Positions 1-6,919 of a DNA stretch of 9,920 bases are shown here, piece by piece (the stretch's first letter is position 1; each line of letters starts with the position of its first letter). This stretch comes from Candidatus Gastranaerophilales bacterium (lineage in GTDB: Bacteria; Cyanobacteriota; Vampirovibrionia; Gastranaerophilales; Gastranaerophilaceae). The position numbers and the translations under genes are program-made. The notes under the pieces are model-generated. The model had not been told where the DNA came from, searched no databases, and saw only the letters and a list, made by a program, of their open reading frames with translations. The DNA is taken from contig CANRHJ010000064.1 of assembly GCA_947630355.1 (NCBI GenBank), forward strand, positions 1 to 9,920, written 5' to 3'.

Positions 1-940
1 AATCAGTATGTATTACTCCGGCAGCTTTAGGTGCTTTTGAACCGGATTTACATGTCCAAGCGTGAACTTCTTTTTCCCCTGCCGTTATAAATGTTGTTAA
101 ATCCAATAATTTATATACCGATTGTATCATTCTTTCTATCCCTGAACCGGTTACGCCTAAATCGGATAAATAAGCTTTTGCTTCTTCTTCAGATAAATCC
201 GTTAATTCGGATTCTATTTTTGCTGAAATTACAACAACATCAGCTTTATGCTTTGATGCATACTCTTTTACTCTTTCTACGTAATCGTTACCCCTTGCCA
301 AATCTGTCTCACTTACATTCGCTGCGTATATTACCGGTTTTATACACATTAACTGTGAGTTCTTTGCATATTCCAGCTCTTCGTCTTCAAAATAATCTTC
401 TATATTTATAAAAACAGCATCTGACAATAATTCATTTAATTTACTGAGCACTTTATGTTCCAATACTGCCTGCTTATCTCCGCTTTTAACCTGCTTGGTG
501 AGCCTTTCCAAACGTTTCTCTATTGATGCCATATCCGCAAGTGCAAGTTCGGTGTTTATTGTCTCTATATCATCTATCGGGTTTATTTTTCCGGCTACAT
601 GGATAGTGTTGTCATCGTCAAAACATCTTACAACCTGTATTATTGCATCTACTTCTCTTATATTATGCAAAAATTGGTTTCCCAGCCCTTCTCCCTTACT
701 TGCACCTTTTACCAACCCCGCTATATCTACAAATTCTATTGCCGTAGGTATTACAACATCCGTTTTTACAAGCTTCTTCAGTATTTGCAACCGCTCATCA
801 GGTACATTTACTACCCCTACGTTCGGTTCTATCGTACAAAACGGATAATTCTCGCTTTGTGCATTCTTTGATGATGTTAATGCATTAAATAATGTTGATT
901 TACCTACATTGGGTAATCCTACTATACCTGCTCTCAGCAT
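1..940 (-). CDS. ychF: Redox/stress-linked P-loop ATPase YchF (OLA1 family), 3' end cut by window edge
   Basis: YchF is an Obg-related TRAFAC NTPase that prefers ATP, binds ribosomes and modulates translation and oxidative-stress responses; it acts in the cytoplasm. The visible 313 residues begin MLRAGIVGLPNVGKST, with the Walker A loop GLPNVGKST at 8-16. The G3 segment DIAGLVKGAS is at 72-81, and the NVSE element at 208-211 replaces the GTP-specific NKxD, as expected for the ATP-specific branch. A coiled-coil insert spans roughly 130-180. The start of the TGS domain (TTFITAGEKEVHAWTCKSG) is at about 282-300. The family is usually about 363 residues, so roughly 50 C-terminal residues lie beyond the left edge. 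The start at 940 follows an AGGGA ribosome binding site (948-952) with 7 nt spacing. It lies 61 nt downstream of the 261-residue secreted-protein gene on the same strand. Confidence 0.97.
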   Translation of the reverse strand, partial: MLRAGIVGLPNVGKSTLFNALTSSKNAQSENYPFCTIEPNVGVVNVPDERLQILKKLVKTDVVIPTAIEFVDIAGLVKGASKGEGLGNQFLHNIREVDAIIQVVRCFDDDNTIHVAGKINPIDDIETINTELALADMASIEKRLERLTKQVKSGDKQAVLEHKVLSKLNELLSDAVFINIEDYFEDEELEYAKNSQLMCIKPVIYAANVSETDLARGNDYVERVKEYASKHKADVVVISAKIESELTDLSEEEAKAYLSDLGVTGSGIERMIQSVYKLLDLTTFITAGEKEVHAWTCKSGSKAPKAAGVIHTD

Positions 941-1001
941 TTTTTATTCCCTTTCAAATCTATTTAAAGCGTAATATAAAAATAGCATCTTAGCAATATT
1001 T

Positions 1002-1787
1002 TTATCCTTTAATCAGTGAATTTGAAGTTAATTTTACTTGAATTAAAGTTCCTGCCGGTAAACTTATATGATCGCCTTTTTTAAAAATTGATATTATCGG
1101 TGCGCATACGGCATTAACCGCATATACTGCACCGCCGCCAATCCAAATTACGGGTGACAGTATCTCTATTATCGGTATTGTTGACATTCGATGCGCGCCT
1201 TCTTCCGCTCCCTTAAACACTTTTATTCCGGGTTTCATTGATTTCAGCATATTTCTCCCGTATAAACGTTTCCCTTTTATATTGCCTAAAAATATTTTTT
1301 TCTCGTTTGCCCTGCATACTTTTGTCTCTATCTCGGACATAATGCCGTTAAAATATATTTTATCTATCTTTAATTCAATAAGACCGCCGTTGCCGGTTAG
1401 CTGCGGTCCGTGTGAGTTCGTTATTTCACCTTTAACAATTGTTCCTGCCGGAATAATGGTTCCGTCCTGAGCGGTTATTCCGTTCTGCATACTAAACTCT
1501 GTTTTACTGCCTTTGGGACTTTTATCGCTTATTGTCTTATTTAATCTTAACGATAACTTTGTTCCGCTTTTAAGCGTATAGGTTTTCCCCGTAGGATTAT
1601 ATTTAGGAACCGCTATACTCTCATATTCCCCCGCTGTGGGAACTGTTTTGGGCAGTGCAGGCAGCTCATTATCTTCAACTTTATATTCTTGCCTTATTTC
1701 TTTATCTATCGTATCGTCAAATTGTGCCGCAAGACATTGTATTTGAATTATAATTGCCAATATTATTATACTTATTATTCTTCTCAT
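1002..1787 (-). CDS. Sec-exported protein of unknown function, beta-rich with repeated 'PAGT' motif
   Basis: I do not recognise this 261-residue protein at family level. The N-terminus is a clear Sec signal: MRR, then a hydrophobic run to about residue 19, then CLAAQF with likely cleavage after A20 or A21. The cysteine at 18 is not in a lipobox. The mature part starts with an acidic and proline-containing linker (22-65). A beta-rich domain (about 68-155) contains LKSGTKLSLRLNKTIS and DGTIIPAGTIVKGEI. The extreme C-terminus repeats the pattern as LPAGTLIQVKL (243-253). Such 'GT.(I/L)..(R/K)L' and 'IPAGT.V.G.(I/V)' strands occur in periplasmic or outer-membrane beta-domains, including VirB10/TrbI-like and Acidobacteria-type proteins. 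I use this only as a fold hint. A hydrophobic stretch at 203-234 may be membrane-associated. The ribosome binding site is weak (AATGGTAAT region), and a 3-codon ATG frame overlaps the start. It may share a transcript with ychF. Confidence 0.8.
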   Translation of the reverse strand: MRRIISIIILAIIIQIQCLAAQFDDTIDKEIRQEYKVEDNELPALPKTVPTAGEYESIAVPKYNPTGKTYTLKSGTKLSLRLNKTISDKSPKGSKTEFSMQNGITAQDGTIIPAGTIVKGEITNSHGPQLTGNGGLIELKIDKIYFNGIMSEIETKVCRANEKKIFLGNIKGKRLYGRNMLKSMKPGIKVFKGAEEGAHRMSTIPIIEILSPVIWIGGGAVYAVNAVCAPIISIFKKGDHISLPAGTLIQVKLTSNSLIKG

Positions 1788-1821
1788 ATTACCATTTTAA
1801 TATTAATATTATTTTTTTTAC

Positions 1822-1908
1822 TCAATTAAATGAGTGATTATTTAATAAGCAGCCGCAATATCCGCAAGACTCCTTAAGTACTTTCGGATTACATTTTTGC
1901 GGGAATTG
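1822..1908 (-). other. Cys-rich start-less reading frame (28 codons) in the intergenic region
   Basis: Between the stop of the 593-residue gene and the secreted-protein gene, a minus-strand frame runs from a TAA at 1909-1911 to a TGA at 1822-1824. It reads as a protein-like segment with KCNPKVLKESCGYCGC (four cysteines, including the CGYCGC knot). It has no in-frame ATG, GTG or TTG and is not in frame with the 593-residue gene, so it cannot be called a gene. It may be a degenerate C-terminal remnant. Alternatively, the look may come from short repeats here (CCGCAA twice, plus an inverted TTGCGG). Confidence that it is coding is low. Confidence 0.2.
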
Positions 1909-1927
1909 TTATGCTATCTTAAAATGC

Positions 1928-3709
1928 TTACTTTGCAGCGTTGCGAACCCGTGAAATTTTCCCCGATAACTTTTTATCTTTTGAATTCTCATCAAACTTA
2001 TTTATCTGAGCTTCAAACCCTGACCATAATTTATCGTATTCATTCTTTACAACAGCTTCTATTGAACCTGATTTTCTGTATTTTTTATACAACTTATTAC
2101 TGTATTCCCCTATTGCACTTAATATAGCACCTGATATAAGTGAAAACATAAGGTTTTTAGCGCCAGATAACATTTTTGTTGTACCGTAAATAAACGTTGC
2201 AAATGTTCCGACTAAAGGTATACAAGTCGTTAATACGGCAGAAACCTTCTCGTCTTTATTATCTGCTTTACTTATTGATATTGCTCCTCCGCCTATGGGA
2301 AGTAATATTGATAATAAATCGGTCGGCGCAGAACCTACTTTTAATTCCGCTTTTTTTAAAAAATATTCCCCCGCTTCAAGCTCTGTCGCTTTTTTTATTC
2401 CTTTACTTATTTTATTTGCAAGTTTTTTGTATTCCTTGAGACTTTCCTCCGATATTATTTTCTCATTTTTCAATCCTTTTAATATCGTCATTATCTCTTC
2501 AAGAGCACCTTTTGTACTTTGTCCGTTCGTTGATGTTATTGTGCTTCTTATGGCGTTTATTGTTTTTTCCGTATTAAGTTTGTCTTGTGCGCTGTATTCA
2601 ACGCCGCTTTTAATTACGGAACTTATACCCTCAAGTATGCTATTTATATTATCAACTATTTTATTTCTTGCCATATCTTCGTTTTCACCCGAACATATCC
2701 TGTATGACTCTATCTCTCTTTTTAAGTTTTGCATTATTTTTCTTGCATTATTATCTTCGGGTTTTATTATATCGCTTATCTTCCCTGCTTGCTTCTTAAT
2801 CTCATCACTGATTGATGGTATATCATTTGTTATTTCTTTCTTCGCGTTGATAATATCATGCTTTATTTCCTCTCGTGCAGCTCTCGACAGGTCCTCAGTT
2901 GCGTATGTCTTATAATTTTCGATATTAATTATACTCCGCTTATTCTTAAAGAACCTGTTTCTTATTTTTTCGGGTAAATCTTTTAATAATGCAGCACGCT
3001 TATTATCACGTAATTTCCTTGCTCCTTTGCTGAAATTCTCTTCAAAGTTATTTCCCATTCTTTGTGTTTGTTCTTCTAAAATTTTTATCCACTCCGAAAG
3101 GGGCTTTTTTATTCCTTTTATTGATATAATTTTCGCCTTTTCGACTTCATTTAATGATTTTAATTCCTTTATTCCATACTGACTTATCATTGATGATAAA
3201 TCATTTATGTTTATTTCAGCTTTATTGTATTTCTTACCTAAAGTTTTATCCGCTACTTTATTGAAAAAAGAAGTGGCTTTATCTGCAAACTTTCTTGTAA
3301 ATTTATTTTTTCGGAATAATTTATTACTTTCATAGTCTTTTATTGCAGTAAAATTAGATGCGCCTTGAAGTAAATCTATGACTTTCTTTACAGTCTTTTT
3401 ACAATAAAACTTAATTTTTGAAGGTAAATGATTTATCTGATTTTGGCTTGCTTCTTGTATTTCTTTATTGAGAGCATCTCTTATCTCCGATAATCTGTTT
3501 GTTCCGTGAGGACCGCGCGCAAATACCAGTCCCAGAATACCTGCCGTTAGTATCGTAGATGCTATTGTGGAACCGAATAATATCTTTTTCCCGCTTAAAA
3601 AAGCTATTTTTTCTTCTTTTGATGTCTTTTTTACATCACGTTTATTCTCCGGTATATATTTCGGAAATGAATCAAATATGTAGTTATTTTTTTGTGATGC
3701 TTGTATCAT
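1928..3709 (-). CDS. Large basic helical membrane protein of unknown function (593 aa)
   Basis: Not recognised. The protein has a polar N-terminus rich in Asn, Ser, Lys and Tyr (1-40) with no Sec signal. One strongly hydrophobic segment follows (about 42-64, KILFGSTIAST to LGLVFA). Next is a long Lys-rich, predominantly helical region (about 70-455) with probable coiled coils, for example around 275-335 and 400-445. A C-terminal hydrophobic cluster has three segments (about 461-479, 489-510, 518-535) containing SILLPIGGGAISIS and CIPLVGTFATFIYGTTKM. The tail is charged (536-593). There are no obvious catalytic motifs. The ATG at 3709 is the only plausible start: a TAA lies 34 codons upstream in frame and no ATG, GTG or TTG lies between. 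It has no clear Shine-Dalgarno sequence, unlike most neighbours. The topology of separated hydrophobic hairpins and helical bundles resembles type III translocators or host-directed effectors in outline, but this is inference. Confidence 0.8.
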   Translation of the reverse strand: MIQASQKNNYIFDSFPKYIPENKRDVKKTSKEEKIAFLSGKKILFGSTIASTILTAGILGLVFARGPHGTNRLSEIRDALNKEIQEASQNQINHLPSKIKFYCKKTVKKVIDLLQGASNFTAIKDYESNKLFRKNKFTRKFADKATSFFNKVADKTLGKKYNKAEININDLSSMISQYGIKELKSLNEVEKAKIISIKGIKKPLSEWIKILEEQTQRMGNNFEENFSKGARKLRDNKRAALLKDLPEKIRNRFFKNKRSIINIENYKTYATEDLSRAAREEIKHDIINAKKEITNDIPSISDEIKKQAGKISDIIKPEDNNARKIMQNLKREIESYRICSGENEDMARNKIVDNINSILEGISSVIKSGVEYSAQDKLNTEKTINAIRSTITSTNGQSTKGALEEIMTILKGLKNEKIISEESLKEYKKLANKISKGIKKATELEAGEYFLKKAELKVGSAPTDLLSILLPIGGGAISISKADNKDEKVSAVLTTCIPLVGTFATFIYGTTKMLSGAKNLMFSLISGAILSAIGEYSNKLYKKYRKSGSIEAVVKNEYDKLWSGFEAQINKFDENSKDKKLSGKISRVRNAAK

Positions 3710-3795
3710 GATTTTTAATTGTCCGAGAAAATCTTGACGGCTCTTAATGTAAGCGAAATTCCGAATTGCTGTTTTCTTGTTTAAAAGAATAAGTT

Positions 3796-3801
3796 AAGGA
3801 G
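3796..3801 (+). promoter_or_regulatory. Strong ribosome binding site of the 19-codon ORF
   Basis: AAGGAG lies 5 nt before the ATG at 3807. It has the same form (AAGGAGAAG..ATGA) as the sites in front of apt and the 129-residue gene, which are the clearest in the window. That suggests this short ORF start is or was really translated. Confidence 0.5.
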
Positions 3802-3806
3802 AAGAT

Positions 3807-3866
3807 ATGAATTTTTGTGTGCGGTGTGATTTAAGTCCCCGTCAGATGAGTGCAAGAGTAACATAG
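3807..3866 (+). CDS. Putative 19-residue leader peptide or small protein
   Basis: The short plus-strand ORF starts ATG at 3807 and ends TAG at 3864-3866, encoding MNFCVRCDLSPRQMSARVT. Its ribosome binding site is as good as that of any gene in the window. The left arm of an 11-bp inverted repeat (3818-3828) lies within codons 4-8. The stop codon directly precedes the right arm (3867-3877), so a translating ribosome would block formation of the stem. No plus-strand gene follows; the next plus-strand gene is about 700 nt away, and the DNA immediately downstream is the 3' end of the opposite-strand 129-residue gene. It may be a real small protein with its own terminator, a leader-peptide remnant, or the 5' stub of a lost gene. 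Function unknown. Confidence 0.35.
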   Translation: MNFCVRCDLSPRQMSARVT

Positions 3867-3877
3867 CACACCGCACA
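3818..3877 (+). terminator. 11-bp perfect inverted repeat followed by a T-rich tract
   Basis: TGTGCGGTGTG at 3818-3828 pairs perfectly with CACACCGCACA at 3867-3877 around a 38-nt loop. This GC-rich stem stands out in AT-rich surroundings. On the plus strand it is followed by GGTTTAAATTTTATTTTTT (3878-3896), so it could terminate plus-strand transcription. On the minus strand it is followed by CAAAAATT, which is not terminator-like. The loop is long for a standard intrinsic terminator, so a structured RNA or a dispersed palindromic repeat is equally possible. Confidence 0.4.
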
Positions 3878-3887
3878 GGTTTAAATT

Positions 3888-4277
3888 TTATTTTTTAATA
3901 AAAAAGTTTGTAACAGTTTCTATTAAGTTCTTAAATGGCTTTAATAAAGTCTTTCCCGCATTTTTAAAGCCTTTACATCCTTCGGCAAAGTTGGGGTATT
4001 TAGCTGCAAAATTACCTTTTTCTTTTATGAAACAGTTCTTTGCCTTATTTAATAATTTGCCTATTTTGTTCTTACCTTTATATCCGGCAAAAATTCCGCC
4101 TGCTATTAAACCTATTGTTAATAATATATTTATGCCCTGTCTTTTTTTATACTTCTTGCTGAAATCATATTTATCATTTGCCGTATCCTGCATTTGTTTG
4201 TAATTTATTTCATTTTGTTCCTGCAAATGAGCTGACCCGTAGGGGGATTTATAATTTCCTATACCGTATAAATTCAT
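3888..4277 (-). CDS. Small membrane protein of unknown function (129 aa)
   Basis: Not recognised. An upstream ATG at 4322 exists, but the start at 4277 (MNLYGIGNYKSPYGS) is chosen because AAGGAG lies 6 nt before it and nothing comparable precedes 4322. The N-terminal ~45 residues are polar, rich in Asn, Tyr and Gln, and have no Sec signal. A basic patch (KKYKKRQG) leads into one hydrophobic segment, about 49-66 (INILLTIGLIAGGIFAGY). A Lys/Asn/Phe-rich amphipathic tail follows (KIGKLLNKAKNCFIKE, and LLKPFKNLIETVTNFF near the end). The plan of polar head, single hydrophobic segment and basic helical tail parallels the N-terminal part of the 593-residue protein encoded 178 nt downstream. The two could be co-transcribed and functionally linked. 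Two cysteines are present, at unmatched positions. Confidence 0.75.
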   Translation of the reverse strand: MNLYGIGNYKSPYGSAHLQEQNEINYKQMQDTANDKYDFSKKYKKRQGINILLTIGLIAGGIFAGYKGKNKIGKLLNKAKNCFIKEKGNFAAKYPNFAEGCKGFKNAGKTLLKPFKNLIETVTNFFIKK

Positions 4278-4283
4278 TTTCTT

Positions 4284-4289
4284 CTCCTT
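4284..4289 (-). promoter_or_regulatory. Ribosome binding site fixing the start of the 129-residue gene
   Basis: On the minus strand, AAGGAG ends 6 nt before the ATG at 4277. This decides against the longer reading from 4322, which would add 15 Lys-rich residues encoded partly by the binding site itself. Confidence 0.75.
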
Positions 4290-4547
4290 ACTTTTTTTTA
4301 CTAATCTGTTTTTATAAAACATATAAATCTCTAAAATTGCCTTTTTTAATAAGTACTTTTAATAATTTTTACATAGTCTAAACCGCTGCCGTTTATATTT
4401 TTAACCTTCACAATTCCGCAGATGCTAAATTTCTCTTTTGCCGAGTTTTGATATTACAAAATTTTATCGGCGGATTTTATACTCCGAATGCTGTATTTTC
4501 GCCGAAAAATATTCCTTTTTTTGCAAATTTATCGGATTATATATATA

Positions 4548-4552
4548 GAGGA
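4548..4552 (+). promoter_or_regulatory. Ribosome binding site of the TPR gene
   Basis: GAGGA lies 9 nt before the ATG at 4562. It supports this start over the in-frame TTG at 4448, which has no ribosome binding site in front of it. Confidence 0.65.
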
Positions 4553-4561
4553 ATAAAATTA

Positions 4562-6232
4562 ATGTTCAAAGAAAAAACTAATTCTCAATCGGAAATTGAA
4601 GAAAAAGTAAATACTGACTTAATGGCTCAAAATTTTATGGAAGAAGCAAGAAAATTCCATGAACGCTATTTGTTGAGCGGCTGCAGAGTTGATTTGGATT
4701 CTGCTGTTGATTCCTATATAGATGCTATTAAATATAATCCTAATATCGCAGAAGCTTATTACAGACTTGCTACTTTACTTTGGGATAAGGGTGAATTAAA
4801 TATTAATGCTGCTATAGAACAATGCAGATCTGCGGTTAATATCTCGCCTTCAAATGTTAATGCAAGAATTTATACTGCCTTTTTCCTCGAACAAGCTAAA
4901 CGTTATGACGAAGCTGAAAAAGAATTTAAAGAGGCTATAAAATTAAATCCTTTAAAATCCGCGCGCTCCAGATTGTCATTAGCTTCTTTATACATTGATA
5001 AAATGCACGATTCTAATACTAATTTTAAAGATTTCTATAACTCATGCTATTACCTTCTTTCAGGCGGTATAAGCATAGCTTTTGATTCAATTTCTTTAAA
5101 AATGTTATGCAAAAATCTTTCTAAAAATATTTCATTAATGTTCTATGATTGCGTGGGGCATTTACTTGAAAAAACAAAAAATTATTCTCTTGCACTTAAA
5201 ACCTATAATATAGCTGCGGATACAACAGGCAGAAATGAACTGTTTTATACTAAAATCGGCGATATTAATGTTTTAAACGAACAAATATCCTCTGCTAAAA
5301 ATTCTTATATTAAAGCTCTTGAATCCAATCCTTATAACAAAGAATTGCTTTTGAAACTTGCGACTTTGTCTCAGGTGTATTTTGAAGATGATTATTCCAC
5401 ACCTATTGACTGCTATTCAAAGTTACTTGAATTAGGTGAAGATAATTCAAAAATTTATTATGAATTAGGACATTTGTATCTTAAAAAAGAAGATTTTATA
5501 AATTCAATCAATGCTTTCAAATTGGCTTTAGATAAAGATTATGACAATCCTTTTTACCATAATGCATTGGCATATGCTCTTGTCAGAGCCGAACAGTATG
5601 AAGATGCTTGCGAACATTATAAATTTGCCATTGATAAGAACCCGGATCCTGAATGGACTGCTATTGTTTGTCAGGCTATTTCTTCTTTATATTATAAAGT
5701 TTTTGATGATGTTGACAGTGCTCTTGATTTTCTTAAAATGTCTATAATGCTTGATTCCAATAATGATGATGCTTTTATTGAATTGGGCGATATATATAGT
5801 GATACTCAGGATATTGACAGTGCCATAAAATCATACTGTGAAGCCATTAAATTAAATCCTAAAAATGCCGTATCTTATAATAAATGCGCTATGGCATTAT
5901 GGCAGAAGGATTACATTGAAGAAGCAATTATTGCATATCATAAAGCCATAGGTATTAATCCTGACTACTACAGTGCTTATAATAATCTGGGGGTTATTTA
6001 TCTCGACGGCATCAGAAATTTAAAAGAAGCTGAAAAACTCTTTAATAAAGCTATTGAATTAAAATCCGACTATGTAATGGCTTATTTTAATTTGGGCAGA
6101 GTTTTTGAAATTTCCGGAAAAAATATTGAAGCTGCCAAAAATTATCAAAAAGCTCTTGAATTAAATCAAGTTAATCCCGAATTGGACAGCGAAGAAATAA
6201 CGGAAAAACTATATAACCTGTTTAAAGTTTAG
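4562..6232 (+). CDS. Tetratricopeptide (TPR) repeat protein, 556 aa
   Basis: This is a cytoplasmic-looking protein built almost entirely of TPR units, helical-hairpin scaffolds that bind other proteins. With M at 4562 as residue 1, clear repeats occur around 47-60 and 63-96 (AEAYYRLATLLWDKGE..INAAIEQCRSAV), 100-130, 227-257, 260-293, 297-330, 331-363, 403-433, 437-467, 471-502 and 505-535. Typical TPR endings such as AIKLNP, AIKLNPKN and AIGINPDY are present. The middle section (about 140-225) is more divergent. There is no signal peptide, membrane segment or catalytic domain. The ATG at 4562 has a GAGGA site upstream; a TTG at 4448 would add 38 residues with no such site. It is the only large plus-strand gene and its stop overlaps that of the convergent sigma-factor gene by 4 nt. 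The partner is unknown; a chaperone, secretion or regulatory scaffold role is possible. Confidence 0.9.
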   Translation: MFKEKTNSQSEIEEKVNTDLMAQNFMEEARKFHERYLLSGCRVDLDSAVDSYIDAIKYNPNIAEAYYRLATLLWDKGELNINAAIEQCRSAVNISPSNVNARIYTAFFLEQAKRYDEAEKEFKEAIKLNPLKSARSRLSLASLYIDKMHDSNTNFKDFYNSCYYLLSGGISIAFDSISLKMLCKNLSKNISLMFYDCVGHLLEKTKNYSLALKTYNIAADTTGRNELFYTKIGDINVLNEQISSAKNSYIKALESNPYNKELLLKLATLSQVYFEDDYSTPIDCYSKLLELGEDNSKIYYELGHLYLKKEDFINSINAFKLALDKDYDNPFYHNALAYALVRAEQYEDACEHYKFAIDKNPDPEWTAIVCQAISSLYYKVFDDVDSALDFLKMSIMLDSNNDDAFIELGDIYSDTQDIDSAIKSYCEAIKLNPKNAVSYNKCAMALWQKDYIEEAIIAYHKAIGINPDYYSAYNNLGVIYLDGIRNLKEAEKLFNKAIELKSDYVMAYFNLGRVFEISGKNIEAAKNYQKALELNQVNPELDSEEITEKLYNLFKV

Positions 6233-6903
6233 TAATCGTAATGCTCTTTTTTATTTAAGTATTCTCTTATTGTGTTTAATGATGCTTGGATTATCCTTGT
6301 TATTCTTGATGAAGATAAACCGACTTGTTCGGCAATTTCTTTTACCTGCATATTTCTGTAAAATCTGTATTCTATGATAGTTCTTTCTTTTTTAGGAAGT
6401 TTGGAAATTGCTTCTTTAATAACCCTGCCAAGTTCCGAAATCTCGGCTTTTTCATCGGGAAGCGCCGAATTGTCTTTTATAAAATCAAACGGAGAATCGT
6501 TATCGGAAGCTGCTGCAGCCAAACTGTCTATTGATAATATTGTTTCATAGATGGCTTCACGAACTTTACCGGGCGTTATGACATTGTCTATATCGTTATC
6601 TGCACCGTCACTTCCTTCGCTTCCGTCATTTTCTTCTTTGTCGGGGCTGTTATGCTTTAAAGAATACCACTTATATCTGTTTCTTAACTCATTCCTTATC
6701 GCCCATCTTACGGCGGTAGAAATATAAGCATTATTGTACTTCGCCAGCTGCTCTTCGGTCTTATCTTTTATCATTACCTGTATTGCAATTATACCGATGC
6801 TGACAAGCTCATCATAATCCACCATATGTGATGGAATACGCTTATGTTCTACCTTAGCTACCTTCTCTATTGTTTCTATATAATCTTTTATTTTTGCATG
6901 CAT
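6229..6903 (-). CDS. FliA/SigF-like RNA polymerase sigma factor (sigma-70 family group 3/4), 224 aa
   Basis: A sigma factor directs RNA polymerase to a promoter subset. Region 2 is visible at about 20-80: MVDYDELVSIGIIAIQVMI, then AYISTAVRWAIRNELRNRYKW, matching FliA-type segments (DELVQYGxxGL and WxIRGAIxDELR). Region 4 is at about 160-215: ISKLPKKERTIIEYRF, then the helix-turn-helix VKEIAEQVGLSSSRITRI and a final IREYL. Between them a low-complexity acidic insert (about 88-108, repeated D, E, G, S) and an Ala/Asp-rich linker replace a normal region 3, so the protein is atypical. The start at 6903 lacks a strong ribosome binding site but lies 16 nt after the flhB stop, so translational coupling is likely. 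The pairing with flhB suggests control of flagellar or export genes. It could instead be a sporulation- or stress-type sigma (SigB/SigF-like), so I leave the symbol empty. Confidence 0.85.
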   Translation of the reverse strand: MHAKIKDYIETIEKVAKVEHKRIPSHMVDYDELVSIGIIAIQVMIKDKTEEQLAKYNNAYISTAVRWAIRNELRNRYKWYSLKHNSPDKEENDGSEGSDGADNDIDNVITPGKVREAIYETILSIDSLAAAASDNDSPFDFIKDNSALPDEKAEISELGRVIKEAISKLPKKERTIIEYRFYRNMQVKEIAEQVGLSSSRITRIIQASLNTIREYLNKKEHYDY

Positions 6904-6919
6904 TTTTGTAGTCTGTCTT

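Larger units (their letters stand above)
4278..4561. promoter_or_regulatory. Divergent intergenic region between the 129-residue gene and the TPR gene
   Basis: These 284 nt separate two divergent gene starts, so promoters for both should lie here. The sequence is AT-rich, with TATATATA at 4538-4547 just before the TPR ribosome binding site and TTTTATAA-like elements on the minus strand around 4310-4320. I see no unambiguous -35/-10 pair. A direct repeat of TTTTAATAA occurs around 4345-4370. The plus-strand frame leading into the TPR gene is open from 4382 but has no ATG. Confidence 0.4.

Noticed and set aside
495..848. Plus-strand ORF of 117 codons
   Set aside because: It lies wholly within ychF, whose minus-strand frame matches the family throughout; it is an antisense shadow.
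1818..1835. ACTCA..TGAGT hairpin as terminator
   Set aside because: The stem is only 5 bp. On the minus strand it is followed by A residues rather than T, and on the plus strand there is no gene to terminate.
2295..2915. Plus-strand ORF of 206 codons opposite the 593-residue gene
   Set aside because: It is long and hydrophobic, but its translation is what the complement of a Lys/Glu/Ile-rich helical protein produces. It has no convincing ribosome binding site, and the minus frame spans far more.
3795..4293. Possible inverted duplication: the start region of the 129-residue gene (minus) resembles that of the 19-codon ORF (plus)
   Set aside because: The match is limited to the ribosome binding site and ATGAATTT (about 20 nt). 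apt has the same AAGGAGAAG..ATGA context, so a shared initiation consensus explains it.
4278..4322. Longer start of the 129-residue gene at 4322
   Set aside because: The extra 15 residues are encoded by the ribosome binding site region of the 4277 start, and no such site precedes 4322.
4426..4445. Sigma-28-like promoter (TAAA and GCCGA) before the TPR gene
   Set aside because: The spacing between the two boxes is 10 nt instead of about 15, and the second box lacks the ATAA end.
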